Assembly: GCF_001995215.1 (NCBI RefSeq)
Contig: NZ_MUXN01000014.1
Coordinates: 56,926-120,925, forward strand
Direction: 5' to 3'
Source of the DNA: Amycolatopsis azurea DSM 43854
Lineage (GTDB): Bacteria; Actinomycetota; Actinomycetes; Mycobacteriales; Pseudonocardiaceae
Length of the DNA: 64,000 nt
Both the position numbers and the translations under genes were made by a program. Of the stretch, positions 15,353 through 23,918 are shown one piece after another; the first letter of the stretch is position 1; each line of letters opens with the position of its first letter. The notes below the pieces were generated by a model that worked only from the letters and a program-made list of their open reading frames with translations, was not told where the DNA came from and searched no databases.

Positions 15353-15985
15353 TCAGGAGCTCGAAGCGGCGAGGGCGCCCGCCATCCCGAGGAGCACGAC
15401 ACCGGTGCCTCGGTCGACGTTGCGAGTCGCGCGGCGGGACAGCCGAAGCGACTTCACGAGCGCGCCGGCTCCGACGTAGGTCGCGCCCGCGACGAACTCC
15501 GCGAGCAGGTAGATAGCGCCGAGAATCGCGATCTGGGCGGGAAATGAGCCGTGAGCTGCGTCGATGAACTGGGGCACGAACGCCGTGAAGATGAGGATCG
15601 CCTTCGGGTTCGTGATCGCGACGACGAACTCCTTCCTCGCGATCCGCAGTGCCGGCACGGGTTCGGCGTCTTGCGGTGCTTGGACCAGTGCGGTTCGGCC
15701 GGCACGGAACGTCGACCAGAGCAGCCGCCCGCCGACCCAGACCAGGTAGGCGACACCTGCCCACTTGATCACCGTGAGTGCAAGTTCAGAGGCCGCGAGG
15801 AGTTGCCCGAGGCCTGCCTCGACCGCGGTGATCAGCACCGCGAATGCGGCCAAACGGCCTAAAAGTCCGGCGAGCCCTTTCCACGTCCCCTGTGTCATGC
15901 CGTGGTGCAGGCCGAGCAGGTTGTTCGCCCCTGGCGTAAAAGCCACGAGCACCGCCGCTCCGAAAAAGACCACCGCCCAAGTCAT
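15353..15985 (-). CDS. LysE/RhtB-family amino-acid exporter
   Basis: 210 residues, the usual family length. Five to six hydrophobic helices; the early FTPGANNLL motif matches the conserved GPGP/N-type signature after helix 1, and NPKAILIFTAF is typical of helix 4. It probably exports an amino acid or related metabolite across the cytoplasmic membrane; the substrate cannot be told. It sits between secY and a membrane-protein gene inside what is normally the uninterrupted spc operon, so it is an accessory insertion there. Confidence 0.85.
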   Translation of the reverse strand: MTWAVVFFGAAVLVAFTPGANNLLGLHHGMTQGTWKGLAGLLGRLAAFAVLITAVEAGLGQLLAASELALTVIKWAGVAYLVWVGGRLLWSTFRAGRTALVQAPQDAEPVPALRIARKEFVVAITNPKAILIFTAFVPQFIDAAHGSFPAQIAILGAIYLLAEFVAGATYVGAGALVKSLRLSRRATRNVDRGTGVVLLGMAGALAASSS

Positions 15986-16026
15986 CGGCCACCTCCTCCC
16001 CCACCGTATCGGTCGCCGCGAGCGCG

Positions 16027-16039
16027 TTTAGCGGGCTAA
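16027..16039. repeat. TTAG/CTAA palindromic repeat, copy 13 (supplies a stop codon)
   Basis: TTTAGCGGGCTAA followed by TCGCGCTC. Read on the minus strand, its GATTAG gives the TAG that ends the gene at 16036-16842. Confidence 0.88.
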
Positions 16040-16842
16040 TCGCGCTCTTTCGGGCCGGGATCCGACGGAGGCGCGAAGGCCGAATAGTCCGGGGGCCCGG
16101 GCTGCGGCTCCGGTGGGAGCACCGTGATGGAGATGCCGTCCTTCGGGGTCGGCATCTCCGCGAGACCCGGGTCTTCGCTCACCGGGACCTCGTCCTCCTG
16201 GACCCGATGGCTCATGACGGCCGCGCCGACAGCGGCGACAACCGCGGCGAAGAGAGCCCACATGCCCGCCTCGAGAGTCAAAGCCACCTTGACGTCATCT
16301 CCTAGCTGGCGTCCGGCCCCCAGCGTGGCGACGCAGCTGACGACCCCGGCGAGAAACACCGCCGCGATGGTGGTGAGCCACCTGTCCAAGGCTCCCGGGC
16401 GATGACGCCCCGCCAGCCGCGTGCTGACGATCGCGGCCGCCAGCAGGAGCGTCGCTGCGATCAAGAGCGGGATACCGACAGGTGACGTCGACGTTGTGAA
16501 GGAAGGTTGGCCGGGCTGTTCCGCTGTGGTGTCCCACGCGCTCTGCACGAACACAAGCATGTTCTGTTCGCTGGCGTCGAAGGCGAACCGATGCTCGGTC
16601 CTGAAGAGCGGGAAGAAGCAGCCGACGAGGGTCAGCACGAGAGCCAAGACGGACAGTCCGGCCGCGACGAGCCTGCGAGGCTCGAGGTGACCGGACCGGC
16701 GTGGTTCTCCCGGAGGATCCATAGGACCCGAAACGGATACGACCATCGGCGGCGCATCCGGCTGCTGTTGGAAGGGCTGCGAATCCTGCCCGAGAGGTAT
16801 GGCCACCTCATGATCCTCCCAGCTCAGGTACCCCTGCGCCAC
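16036..16842 (-). CDS. Four-helix membrane protein of unknown function
   Basis: 268 residues. The N-terminal ~60 residues are polar and Gln/Pro-rich. Four hydrophobic segments follow: one at about 57-77, a second at 122-140, and two more at about 158-180 and 190-210, with a ~45-residue extracellular loop after helix 1. A polar, Pro-rich tail ends in KERD. The stop codon lies in the palindromic repeat, so the original C-terminus may have differed. Same strand as the LysE-family gene and rplO, but a terminator separates it from rplO. Function not recognised. Confidence 0.75.
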   Translation of the reverse strand: MAQGYLSWEDHEVAIPLGQDSQPFQQQPDAPPMVVSVSGPMDPPGEPRRSGHLEPRRLVAAGLSVLALVLTLVGCFFPLFRTEHRFAFDASEQNMLVFVQSAWDTTAEQPGQPSFTTSTSPVGIPLLIAATLLLAAAIVSTRLAGRHRPGALDRWLTTIAAVFLAGVVSCVATLGAGRQLGDDVKVALTLEAGMWALFAAVVAAVGAAVMSHRVQEDEVPVSEDPGLAEMPTPKDGISITVLPPEPQPGPPDYSAFAPPSDPGPKERD

Positions 16843-16869
16843 GCTCGCGGCCCCGGCGGCCGACCTGCG

Positions 16870-16883
16870 TTTAGCCCCCTAAT
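16870..16883. repeat. TTAG/CTAA palindromic repeat, copy 14
   Basis: TTTAGCCCCCTAAT with CTGCG left and CGCGATCCGG right; reverse orientation of the GGGG-centre type. Confidence 0.9.
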
Positions 16884-16926
16884 CGCGATCCGGGCCGCGG
16901 GCACCTGGGCGACCGGAGGACTTGCG

Positions 16927-16940
16927 TTTAGCCCCCTAAT
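16927..16940. repeat. TTAG/CTAA palindromic repeat, copy 15
   Basis: TTTAGCCCCCTAAT, same type and orientation as the copy 57 bases before it. Confidence 0.9.
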
Positions 16941-16982
16941 CGCGATCCGGGGCCCTGGAGCGCCCCCGCCACCGGGATCGCG

Positions 16983-16996
16983 ATTAGGGGGCTAAA
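16983..16996. repeat. TTAG/CTAA palindromic repeat, copy 16
   Basis: ATTAGGGGGCTAAA with GATCGCG left and CGCAAGTC right, opposite orientation to the two copies before it. Confidence 0.9.
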
Positions 16997-17017
16997 CGCA
17001 AGTCGGAGCGAGCAAAG

Positions 17018-17054
17018 CGAAAGGCCCGCCGGGCGGAGCCGGGCGGGCCTTTCG
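17018..17054 (-). terminator. Terminator after rplO
   Basis: 13-bp stem CGAAAGGCCCGCC (17018-17030) / GGCGGGCCTTTCG (17042-17054), loop 11 bases, followed on the minus strand by a T-rich stretch (CTTTGCTCG). It ends the S10-spc transcript about 57 bases after rplO, so secY is a separate unit. Confidence 0.82.
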
Positions 17055-17110
17055 GTGAAGCTGAGGCTCCCGCAGCGAAGCGGAGGGAGCCGGGTGAAGC
17101 GGGAGCGAGC

Positions 17111-17557
17111 TCAGAGCGTGGTGGCGGAGCCACCGGCGGCGGAGAGCTTCTCCTTGGCGGAGCCGGAGAAAGCGTCGGCGGTGACGTCCAGCTTGACGCC
17201 GTTCAGGTCACCGTTCCCGAGCACCTTCACGAGCTTGTTCTTGCGAACAAGGCCCTTCGCGACGAGCTCCTCGTTGCCGACCTTGCCACCGTCCGGGAAC
17301 ACGCGGGCGATGTCGCCCAGGTTCACGGGCTGGTACTCGGTGCGGAAACGGTTCTTGAAGCCGCGCAGCTTCGGCAGCCGCATGTGGATGGGCATCTGCC
17401 CACCCTCGAAACCGGCGGGCACGTTCTTCCGGGCCTTGGTGCCCTTGGTACCGCGACCGGCGGTCTTGCCCTTCGAGCCCTCACCACGGCCGACGCGGAT
17501 CTTGTCGCGCTTCGCGCCCGGAGCCGGACGAAGGTGGTGGATCTTGATGGCAGTCAT
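17111..17557 (-). CDS. rplO: 50S ribosomal protein L15
   Basis: 148 residues: MTAIKIHHLRPAPGAKRDK, then the Gly/Arg-rich RVGRGEGSKGKTAGRGTKG stretch that threads into 23S rRNA, then a compact C-terminal domain. Its ATG overlaps the rpmD stop (ATGA). It is the last gene before the terminator, not followed by secY as in most relatives. Confidence 0.97.
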   Translation of the reverse strand: MTAIKIHHLRPAPGAKRDKIRVGRGEGSKGKTAGRGTKGTKARKNVPAGFEGGQMPIHMRLPKLRGFKNRFRTEYQPVNLGDIARVFPDGGKVGNEELVAKGLVRKNKLVKVLGNGDLNGVKLDVTADAFSGSAKEKLSAAGGSATTL

Positions 17558-17739
17558 GCCTTGACCTCCTCGACCTCCACCAGGTGGCGGACCGTGTGGA
17601 TGAGGCCGCGAACCTGGGGGGTGTCTTCACGCACGACGCTCTGGCGGATCTTGCGCAGCCCGAGGGTGCGCAGCGACTCGCGGTGAGCGTGCTTCGTGCC
17701 GATCTTGCTCTTGACCTGGGTCACCTTGAGCTGAGTCAT
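17554..17739 (-). CDS. rpmD: 50S ribosomal protein L30
   Basis: 61 residues: TQLKVTQVKSKIGTKHAHRE, RTLGLRKIRQSVV, IHTVRHLVEVEEV. Normal size. One base separates its start from the rpsE stop, and its end overlaps rplO, so translation of the trio is coupled. Confidence 0.97.
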   Translation of the reverse strand: MTQLKVTQVKSKIGTKHAHRESLRTLGLRKIRQSVVREDTPQVRGLIHTVRHLVEVEEVKA

Positions 17740-17740
17740 G

Positions 17741-18385
17741 TCAGACCCCCTGACCCGCGCGCTGACGCAGCATGCGAGCCGGAGCGACGTCCTCGAGCGG
17801 GAGACCGCGGCGGGCCGCGACCTCTTCGGGACGCTGCAGACCCTTCAGGGCCGCCACGGTCGCGTGCACGATGTTGATCGCATTGTCGGAGCCGAGCGAC
17901 TTCGACAGCACGTCGTGGACACCCGCGCACTCCAGCACCGCGCGCACCGGGCCACCGGCGATGACACCGGTACCGGCCGAGGCCGGACGCAGCAGCACGA
18001 CACCGGCGGCTTCCTCACCCTGGATCGGGTGCGGAATGGTGCCACCGACGCGGGGAACGCGGAAGAAGTTCTTCTTCGCTTCCTCGACGCCCTTGGCGAT
18101 GGCCGCGGGAACTTCCTTGGCCTTGCCGTAGCCGACGCCGACCTGACCGTCGCCGTCACCGACGACCACCAGAGCGGTGAAGCTGAAGCGACGACCACCC
18201 TTGACGACCTTGGCGACGCGGTTGATCGTCACGACCTTCTCAAGGTGCGGGGTCTTCTCCTGGCCGGCCCCGCCACGGCCGCTGTCGCGCCGGTCCCGGC
18301 GGTCGCGACGGTCATTGCGGTCGTTGCCGCCCTGCCCGCCGGGTCCGCCCTGGCCGCCGCCGAATTGCCGTGTACGTCCCGGCAT
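17741..18385 (-). CDS. rpsE: 30S ribosomal protein S5
   Basis: 214 residues from ATG 18385 (MPGRTRQFGGG). A ~45-residue Gly/Asp/Arg-rich N-terminal extension, common in actinobacteria, precedes the double-stranded-RNA-binding-like S5 domain (EKVVTINRVAKVVKGGRRFS). S5 helps decoding fidelity at the mRNA entry site. The S5 loop residues usually altered in spectinomycin resistance look ordinary. Confidence 0.96.
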   Translation of the reverse strand: MPGRTRQFGGGQGGPGGQGGNDRNDRRDRRDRRDSGRGGAGQEKTPHLEKVVTINRVAKVVKGGRRFSFTALVVVGDGDGQVGVGYGKAKEVPAAIAKGVEEAKKNFFRVPRVGGTIPHPIQGEEAAGVVLLRPASAGTGVIAGGPVRAVLECAGVHDVLSKSLGSDNAINIVHATVAALKGLQRPEEVAARRGLPLEDVAPARMLRQRAGQGV

Positions 18386-18416
18386 CAGGCTTTCCTTCCA
18401 TTCACGAGCATCTGCA

Positions 18417-18815
18417 TCAGAACTCCAACCCCGCCTCACGGGCAGCGTCGGCGAGCGCCGCGATGCGGCCGTGGTAGGCGTTGCCACCACGGTCGAACAC
18501 CACGGTCGAGACGCCGGCGTTCTTGGCGCGGGCGGCGAGAAGCTCCCCGACCTTGGCGGCCTTGGCCTTCTTGTCGCCGTCCAGCGCGCGAACGTCCGCC
18601 TCGAGGGTGGACGCCGACGCCAGGGTCTTGCCGGCGAGGTCGTCGATCAGCTGCACGGCGATGTGCCGCGACGAACGCTTGACGACCAGGCGCGGACGCT
18701 GGTCCGTGCCGTTGATCTTCTTGCGAAGGCGGAAGTGCCGACGGGCCTTCGCGACGCGGCGGCGGGTCGAGATGTCCTTGCCGACCGGCTTGCGCTTCGT
18801 AGTCGTGTCGCTCAT
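18417..18815 (-). CDS. rplR: 50S ribosomal protein L18
   Basis: 132 residues from ATG 18815. A GTG two codons earlier (18821) overlaps the rplF stop (GTGA) and is an equally possible start. RLVVKRSSRHIAVQLIDD, FDRGGNAYHGRIAALADAAR and a C-terminal GLEF are diagnostic. L18 binds 5S rRNA in the central protuberance. Confidence 0.96.
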   Translation of the reverse strand: MSDTTTKRKPVGKDISTRRRVAKARRHFRLRKKINGTDQRPRLVVKRSSRHIAVQLIDDLAGKTLASASTLEADVRALDGDKKAKAAKVGELLAARAKNAGVSTVVFDRGGNAYHGRIAALADAAREAGLEF

Positions 18816-18817
18816 GA

Positions 18818-19357
18818 TCACTTACCCGTCTTTCCGACCTTGCGGCGGATCTTCTCACCCTCGTAGCGCAGGCCCTTGCCCTTGTACGGGTCCGGGCGGC
18901 GCAGCTTGCGGATGACCGCGGCGATCTGGCCGACCTTCTGCTTGTCGATGCCCGAGACCGAGAACCGGGTGGGGGTCTCGACCTTGAAGGTGATGCCTTC
19001 CGGGGCCTCGATCTTCACCGGGTGGCTGTAGCCGAGGGCGAACTCGAGGTCCGAACCCTTGGCCTGCACGCGGTAACCGACACCGTGGATCTCGAGCTTC
19101 TTCTCGTAGCCCTCGGTCACACCGACGACGAGGTTGTTGACCAGCGTCCGGGTGAGACCGTGCAGGGCACGGCTGGTGCGCTCCTCGTCGGGACGCTTCA
19201 CCTCGAGCGTGCCGTTTTCGGCCTGCTCAACGGTGATCGGCTCGGCGATGGTGTGCTCGAGGGTGCCCTTGGGCCCCTCGACCTTGATCTGCTGACCGTC
19301 GATGGTCACCTTGACCCCGGAGGGGACGGCGACCGGCAGCTTTCCAATGCGTGACAT
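18818..19357 (-). CDS. rplF: 50S ribosomal protein L6
   Basis: 179 residues from ATG 19357 (MSRIGKLPVAVPSGV), preceded by GGAAGGGGG. Two tandem L6 folds; PDPYKGKGLRYEGEKIRRK near the end is the family signature. It lies near the sarcin-ricin loop and factor-binding site. The ORF is open further upstream but that part overlaps rpsH. Confidence 0.96.
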   Translation of the reverse strand: MSRIGKLPVAVPSGVKVTIDGQQIKVEGPKGTLEHTIAEPITVEQAENGTLEVKRPDEERTSRALHGLTRTLVNNLVVGVTEGYEKKLEIHGVGYRVQAKGSDLEFALGYSHPVKIEAPEGITFKVETPTRFSVSGIDKQKVGQIAAVIRKLRRPDPYKGKGLRYEGEKIRRKVGKTGK

Positions 19358-19373
19358 GTCTGTGCCCCCTTCC

Positions 19374-19772
19374 TTACCAGACGTAGGCGAGGACTTCGCC
19401 GCCCACGCTGTTGCGCTTGGCCTGACGGTCGGTCTGGAGGCCGGACGACGTCGAGATGATCGCGACGCCGAGGCCACCGAGAACCGACGGCAGTTCGGTC
19501 GATTTTGCGTAGACCCGCAGGCCGGGCTTGGACACGCGGCGGAGGCCGGCGATGCTGCGCTCACGGTTGGGGCCGTACTTCAGCTCCACGATGAGGTTCT
19601 TGTGCTTCTCGCCCGGCTCGTCACGGTAGCCCGAGATGTAACCCTCGCGCTTGAGGATCTCGGCGATGTTCGCCTTGATCTTCGAGTGGGGAAGCACGAC
19701 CTCGTCGTGGTAAGCCGAGTTCGCGTTACGCAGACGGGTCAAGAAGTCTGCGATGGGGTCGGTCATCGTCAT
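19374..19772 (-). CDS. rpsH: 30S ribosomal protein S8
   Basis: 132 residues: MTMTDPIADFLTRLRNAN, GYISGYRDE, and the C-terminal STSSGLQTDRQA-type motif. S8 binds the central domain of 16S rRNA and is the spc-operon translational repressor in E. coli; whether it acts so here is not visible. A second in-frame ATG lies two codons later. Confidence 0.96.
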   Translation of the reverse strand: MTMTDPIADFLTRLRNANSAYHDEVVLPHSKIKANIAEILKREGYISGYRDEPGEKHKNLIVELKYGPNRERSIAGLRRVSKPGLRVYAKSTELPSVLGGLGVAIISTSSGLQTDRQAKRNSVGGEVLAYVW

Positions 19773-19854
19773 GGTGACCTGTCAACCTTTCTCGCCCTGG
19801 TTCCCTGCTGATTCGATGCGGGGCCTGTGGCGAAGTGGGAGTTAAAAAAGACTC

Positions 19855-20040
19855 TTACCAGCTGGACTTGCGGACGCCGGGCAGCTCGCCCGCGTGTGCC
19901 ATCTCGCGAAGGCAGATCCGGCAGAGCCCGAACTTGCGGAACACCGAGTGCGGGCGACCGCACCGCTGGCAACGCGTGTAACCGCGAACCTTGAACTTCG
20001 GCGTCTTCGCGGCCTTGTGGACCAGTGCTTTCTTGGCCAT
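19855..20040 (-). CDS. rpsN: 30S ribosomal protein S14, zinc-binding type
   Basis: 61 residues: MAKKALVHKAAKTPKFKVRG, then CQRCG and CRICL, the four cysteines of type Z S14. The ORF is open farther upstream within rplE, but this ATG matches the family and lies 4 bases after the rplE stop. The spc-operon location is normal for the zinc form. Confidence 0.97.
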   Translation of the reverse strand: MAKKALVHKAAKTPKFKVRGYTRCQRCGRPHSVFRKFGLCRICLREMAHAGELPGVRKSSW

Positions 20041-20044
20041 CGAC

Positions 20045-20608
20045 TCAGTTCTCCTTGAACGGGAAGCCGAGCTTGCGAAGCAGCGCGCGGCCCTCGTCGT
20101 CGGTGTTGGCGGTGGTGACGACAGTGACGTCCATACCGCGCGGGCGGTCGATGGCGTCCGGGTCGATCTCGTGGAACATGGACTGCTCGTTGAGACCGAA
20201 CGTGTAGTTGCCGTTGCCGTCGAACTGCTTCGGCGAAAGCCCGCGGAAGTCACGGATACGCGGAAGCGCGATGGTCAGCAGCCGGTCGAGGAACTCCCAC
20301 ATCCGGTCGCCGCGCAGCGTGACGCGCGCGCCGATCGGCTGGCCCTCACGCAGCTTGAACTGCGCGATGGACTTGCGGGCCTTGCGAACCTCGGGCTTCT
20401 GCCCGGTGATCGCGGCCAGGTCCTTGATGGCGCCTTCGATCAGCTTGCTGTCACGGGCGGCGTCACCGACACCCATGTTCACGACGACCTTGACGACGCC
20501 CGGGATCTGGTGGACGTTCTCGAAGGAGAACTCCGCCTGGAGCTGTCCCTTGATCTCCTCGCGGTACCGCACCTTGAGGCGCGGGGCGATCTTCTCTGCG
20601 GTGGTCAT
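20045..20608 (-). CDS. rplE: 50S ribosomal protein L5
   Basis: 187 residues: MTTAEKIAPRLKVRYREE, VVKVVVNMGVGDA, TGQKPEVRKARKSIA, LPRIRDFRGLS. L5 binds 5S rRNA and the P-site tRNA. Two bases separate it from rplX. Confidence 0.97.
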   Translation of the reverse strand: MTTAEKIAPRLKVRYREEIKGQLQAEFSFENVHQIPGVVKVVVNMGVGDAARDSKLIEGAIKDLAAITGQKPEVRKARKSIAQFKLREGQPIGARVTLRGDRMWEFLDRLLTIALPRIRDFRGLSPKQFDGNGNYTFGLNEQSMFHEIDPDAIDRPRGMDVTVVTTANTDDEGRALLRKLGFPFKEN

Positions 20609-20610
20609 GA

Positions 20611-20925
20611 TCAGATGTCCTTACCGTTCCGGCGCGAGACCCGGACCTTCTTGCCGTCCTCGCCGATGCGGTAGCCCACCCGGGTCGGCTTGCCGTCCGA
20701 GTCGACGACCATCACGTTCGAGACGTGGATGGGCGCCTCCTGCGTGACGATGCCGCCGGACTGCGCGCCGCGCTGGGTCTGGGAGATCCGCGTGTGCTTC
20801 TTGATCCGGTTCACGCCCTCGACCAGCACGCGCTCGCGCTCGGGGTAGGCCTGGATGACCTTGCCCTTGGCACCCTTGTCCTTGCCGGCGATGACGACGA
20901 CCGTGTCGCCCTTCTTCACCTTCAT
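20611..20925 (-). CDS. rplX: 50S ribosomal protein L24
   Basis: 104 residues. MKVKKGDTVVVIAGKDKGAK is the KOW motif; GVNRIKKHTR and IHVSNVMVV follow. L24 is an assembly initiator near the exit tunnel. It starts 3 bases after the rplN stop. Confidence 0.97.
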   Translation of the reverse strand: MKVKKGDTVVVIAGKDKGAKGKVIQAYPERERVLVEGVNRIKKHTRISQTQRGAQSGGIVTQEAPIHVSNVMVVDSDGKPTRVGYRIGEDGKKVRVSRRNGKDI

Positions 20926-20928
20926 GCT

Positions 20929-21297
20929 CTACAACACCTCCGGCGCGAGCGAGATGATCTTCATGAACTTACGGTCGCGCAGCTCGCGACCGACCGGCCC
21001 GAAGATGCGGGTGCCGCGGGGCTCATTGTCGTTCTTGATGAGCACAGCAGCGTTCTCGTCGAAGCGGATGTAAGAACCGTCCGGACGACGGCGCTCCTTG
21101 CGCGTGCGAACGATGACCGCCTTGACGACGTCACCCTTCTTCACGCCGGCAGCCGGCATGGCGTCCTTCACGGTGGCGACGATGATGTCGCCGATGCCCG
21201 CGTAGCGCCGCCCCGAGCCACCGAGAACGCGGATGCAAAGGATCTCCTTCGCGCCCGTGTTGTCGGCAACCCGAAGCCGCGACTCCTGCTGGATCAC
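20929..21297 (-). CDS. rplN: 50S ribosomal protein L14
   Basis: 122 residues, the exact family length: MIQQESRLRVADNTGAKEIL, GDIIVATVKDA, RGTRIFGPVGRELRD. L14 forms part of inter-subunit bridges. A 79-base gap precedes it after rpsQ, the longest in this operon part. Confidence 0.97.
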   Translation of the reverse strand: MIQQESRLRVADNTGAKEILCIRVLGGSGRRYAGIGDIIVATVKDAMPAAGVKKGDVVKAVIVRTRKERRRPDGSYIRFDENAAVLIKNDNEPRGTRIFGPVGRELRDRKFMKIISLAPEVL

Positions 21298-21376
21298 GTC
21301 TACTCCTGTATGTCGCGCTGGTTCTCGCGGTGATCTGCGAGCCTTGCGGAACTAAGGGACTCAAAAAGAGCCCTAC

Positions 21377-21655
21377 TTACTTGGCCTTCTCCACGATCTG
21401 CACCAGACGCCAGCGCTTGGTCGCCGACAGCGGGCGGGTCTCCATCAGGGTGACCCGGTCGCCCACGCCCGCCTCGTTGTTCTCGTCGTGCACCTTGACC
21501 TTGCTGGTGCTGCGGAGAACCTTGGCGTAACGACGGTGCTTCTTGCGGTCTTCGAGCTCGACCACGATCGTCTTGTTCATCTTGTCCGAGACGACATAGC
21601 CCTCACGGACCTTACGGTCGTTGCGGCCGGCCGCCTCGGTGGGCTGCTCGCTCAT
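21377..21655 (-). CDS. rpsQ: 30S ribosomal protein S17
   Basis: 92 residues with a polar N-terminal extension, then REGYVVSDKMNKTIVVELED, the S17 OB-fold start, and VTLMETRPLSATKRWRLVQI. The start overlaps the rpmC stop (ATGA). Confidence 0.97.
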   Translation of the reverse strand: MSEQPTEAAGRNDRKVREGYVVSDKMNKTIVVELEDRKKHRRYAKVLRSTSKVKVHDENNEAGVGDRVTLMETRPLSATKRWRLVQIVEKAK

Positions 21656-21900
21656 GCGGCACCTTCACTCTCGGCGTCAGGGGAAACGGACAGGCCGAGT
21701 TCACGCTCGCGCATGACCGTGTAGATCCGCGCGATGTCCGTGCGGACGGTACGCAGACGGCGGTTGTTGTCGAGCTGTCCGGTCGCCATCTGGAAGCGGA
21801 GGTTGAAGAGCTCCTCCTTGTATTCCTTCAGACGCAGGACGAGCTCTTCCGCGGTGAGCTCACGAAGCTCCGATGCCAGAGCGGCACCTGCCTTCGCCAT
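21652..21900 (-). CDS. rpmC: 50S ribosomal protein L29
   Basis: 82 residues: ELRELTAEELVLRLKEYKEE, NLRFQMATGQLDNNRRLRTV, RTDIARIYTV. A short acidic tail follows. It shares a base with the rplP stop. L29 sits at the tunnel exit near L23. Confidence 0.96.
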   Translation of the reverse strand: MAKAGAALASELRELTAEELVLRLKEYKEELFNLRFQMATGQLDNNRRLRTVRTDIARIYTVMRERELGLSVSPDAESEGAA

Positions 21901-22319
21901 CAGAACTCACCACCTTCACGGGTCACGATGCGGCACTTCATGGGCAGCTTGTGGATCGCGCGACGGAGCGCCTCACGGGCGGTCTCCTCGTTCGGGAACG
22001 AGATCTCGAACATCACGCGGCCCGGCTTAACGTTGGCGATCCACCACTCGGGCGAACCCTTACCGGAACCCATGCGGGTTTCCGCCGGCTTCTTGGTCAG
22101 CGGGCGGTCCGGGTAGATGGTCGTCCACACCTTGCCGCCACGCTTGATGTGACGCGTCATGGCGATACGAGCGGACTCGATCTGCCGGTTGGTCACGTAG
22201 CTGTGCTCAAGCGCCTGGATGCCGTACTCGCCGAAGTTCACCTTCGTACCGCCCTTGGCGGCACCGTGGCGCTTCGGGGAGTGCTGCTTCCGGTGCTTGA
22301 CCCTGCGCGGGATGAGCAC
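21900..22319 (-). CDS. rplP: 50S ribosomal protein L16
   Basis: 139 residues from a GTG: (M)LIPRRVKHRKQHSPKRHG, then VWTTIYPDRPLTKKPAETRM GSGKG region and MKCRIVTREGGEF at the end. L16 contacts the A-site tRNA elbow. Three bases from the rpsC stop. Confidence 0.97.
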   Translation of the reverse strand: MLIPRRVKHRKQHSPKRHGAAKGGTKVNFGEYGIQALEHSYVTNRQIESARIAMTRHIKRGGKVWTTIYPDRPLTKKPAETRMGSGKGSPEWWIANVKPGRVMFEISFPNEETAREALRRAIHKLPMKCRIVTREGGEF

Positions 22320-22322
22320 GTG

Positions 22323-23173
<851 letters not shown>

Positions 23174-23174
<1 letters not shown>

Positions 23175-23590
23175 TACCGGCCACCTGCCTTCTTCTTGCC
23201 CTGTGCCTTCTTGGCCTCGGCCTTGGGACGCGACTCCACCTCGACGGTGATGTGGCTGGTCCGCTTGCGGATCCGGTACGCGCGGCCCTGGGCCCGCGGA
23301 CGGATGCGCTTGAGGGTCGGGCCCTCGTCGGCGTAGGCGTTCTTGACCCAGAGGGTGTCCGGGTCGAGATCGAGGTTGTTCTCGGCGTTGGCCACGGCGC
23401 TGGCGAGCACCTTCGCGACCGGCTCGCTTGCCGCCTGCGGGGCGAACTGGAGCACGGCCAAGGCGTCGGCGGCGCTACGTCCCTTGATCAGCTCGATCAC
23501 CCGGCGCACCTTGGTAGGCGAGTCCCGGACGAAGCGAGCCCGCGCGTAAGCCGTCGGCAAAGCCTCGGCCACGTCGTTCTGGGCGTTCAT
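23174..23590 (-). CDS. rplV: 50S ribosomal protein L22
   Basis: 138 residues: TAYARARFVRDSPTKVRRVI, ELIKGRSAADAL, RIRPRAQGRAYRIRKRTSHI. The beta-hairpin loop that lines the exit tunnel (macrolide site) is intact. A Lys-rich tail follows. Confidence 0.97.
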
Positions 23591-23618
23591 CGCTAGTTCC
23601 TTGTTCTCTCGTGCCCGC

Positions 23619-23900
23619 TCAGCGGCGGCGCGACTTGCGGTCGTCCTTGATGTGGCCCTTGAAGGTCCGAGTCGGAGCGAATTCGCCCAACTTGTGACCC
23701 ACCATCGCCTCGGTGACGAACACCGGGACGTGCTTGCGACCGTCGTGCACCGCGATCGTGTGACCCAGGAAATCCGGGATGATCGTGGAGCGTCGCGACC
23801 AGGTCTTGATGACGGTCTTCTTGCCCGACTCGTTGAGAGCGTCCACCTTCTTGAGCAGGTGGTCGTCCACGAAGGGGCCCTTTTTGAGGCTACGTGGCAT
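23619..23900 (-). CDS. rpsS: 30S ribosomal protein S19
   Basis: 93 residues: MPRSLKKGPFVDDHLLKKVD, TWSRRSTIIPDFLGHTIAVH, GHKLGEFAPTRTFKGH. Normal size. S19 pairs with S13 in the head of the small subunit. Confidence 0.97.
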   Translation of the reverse strand: MPRSLKKGPFVDDHLLKKVDALNESGKKTVIKTWSRRSTIIPDFLGHTIAVHDGRKHVPVFVTEAMVGHKLGEFAPTRTFKGHIKDDRKSRRR

Positions 23901-23918
23901 GTTCTTCTACCTCCCTGC

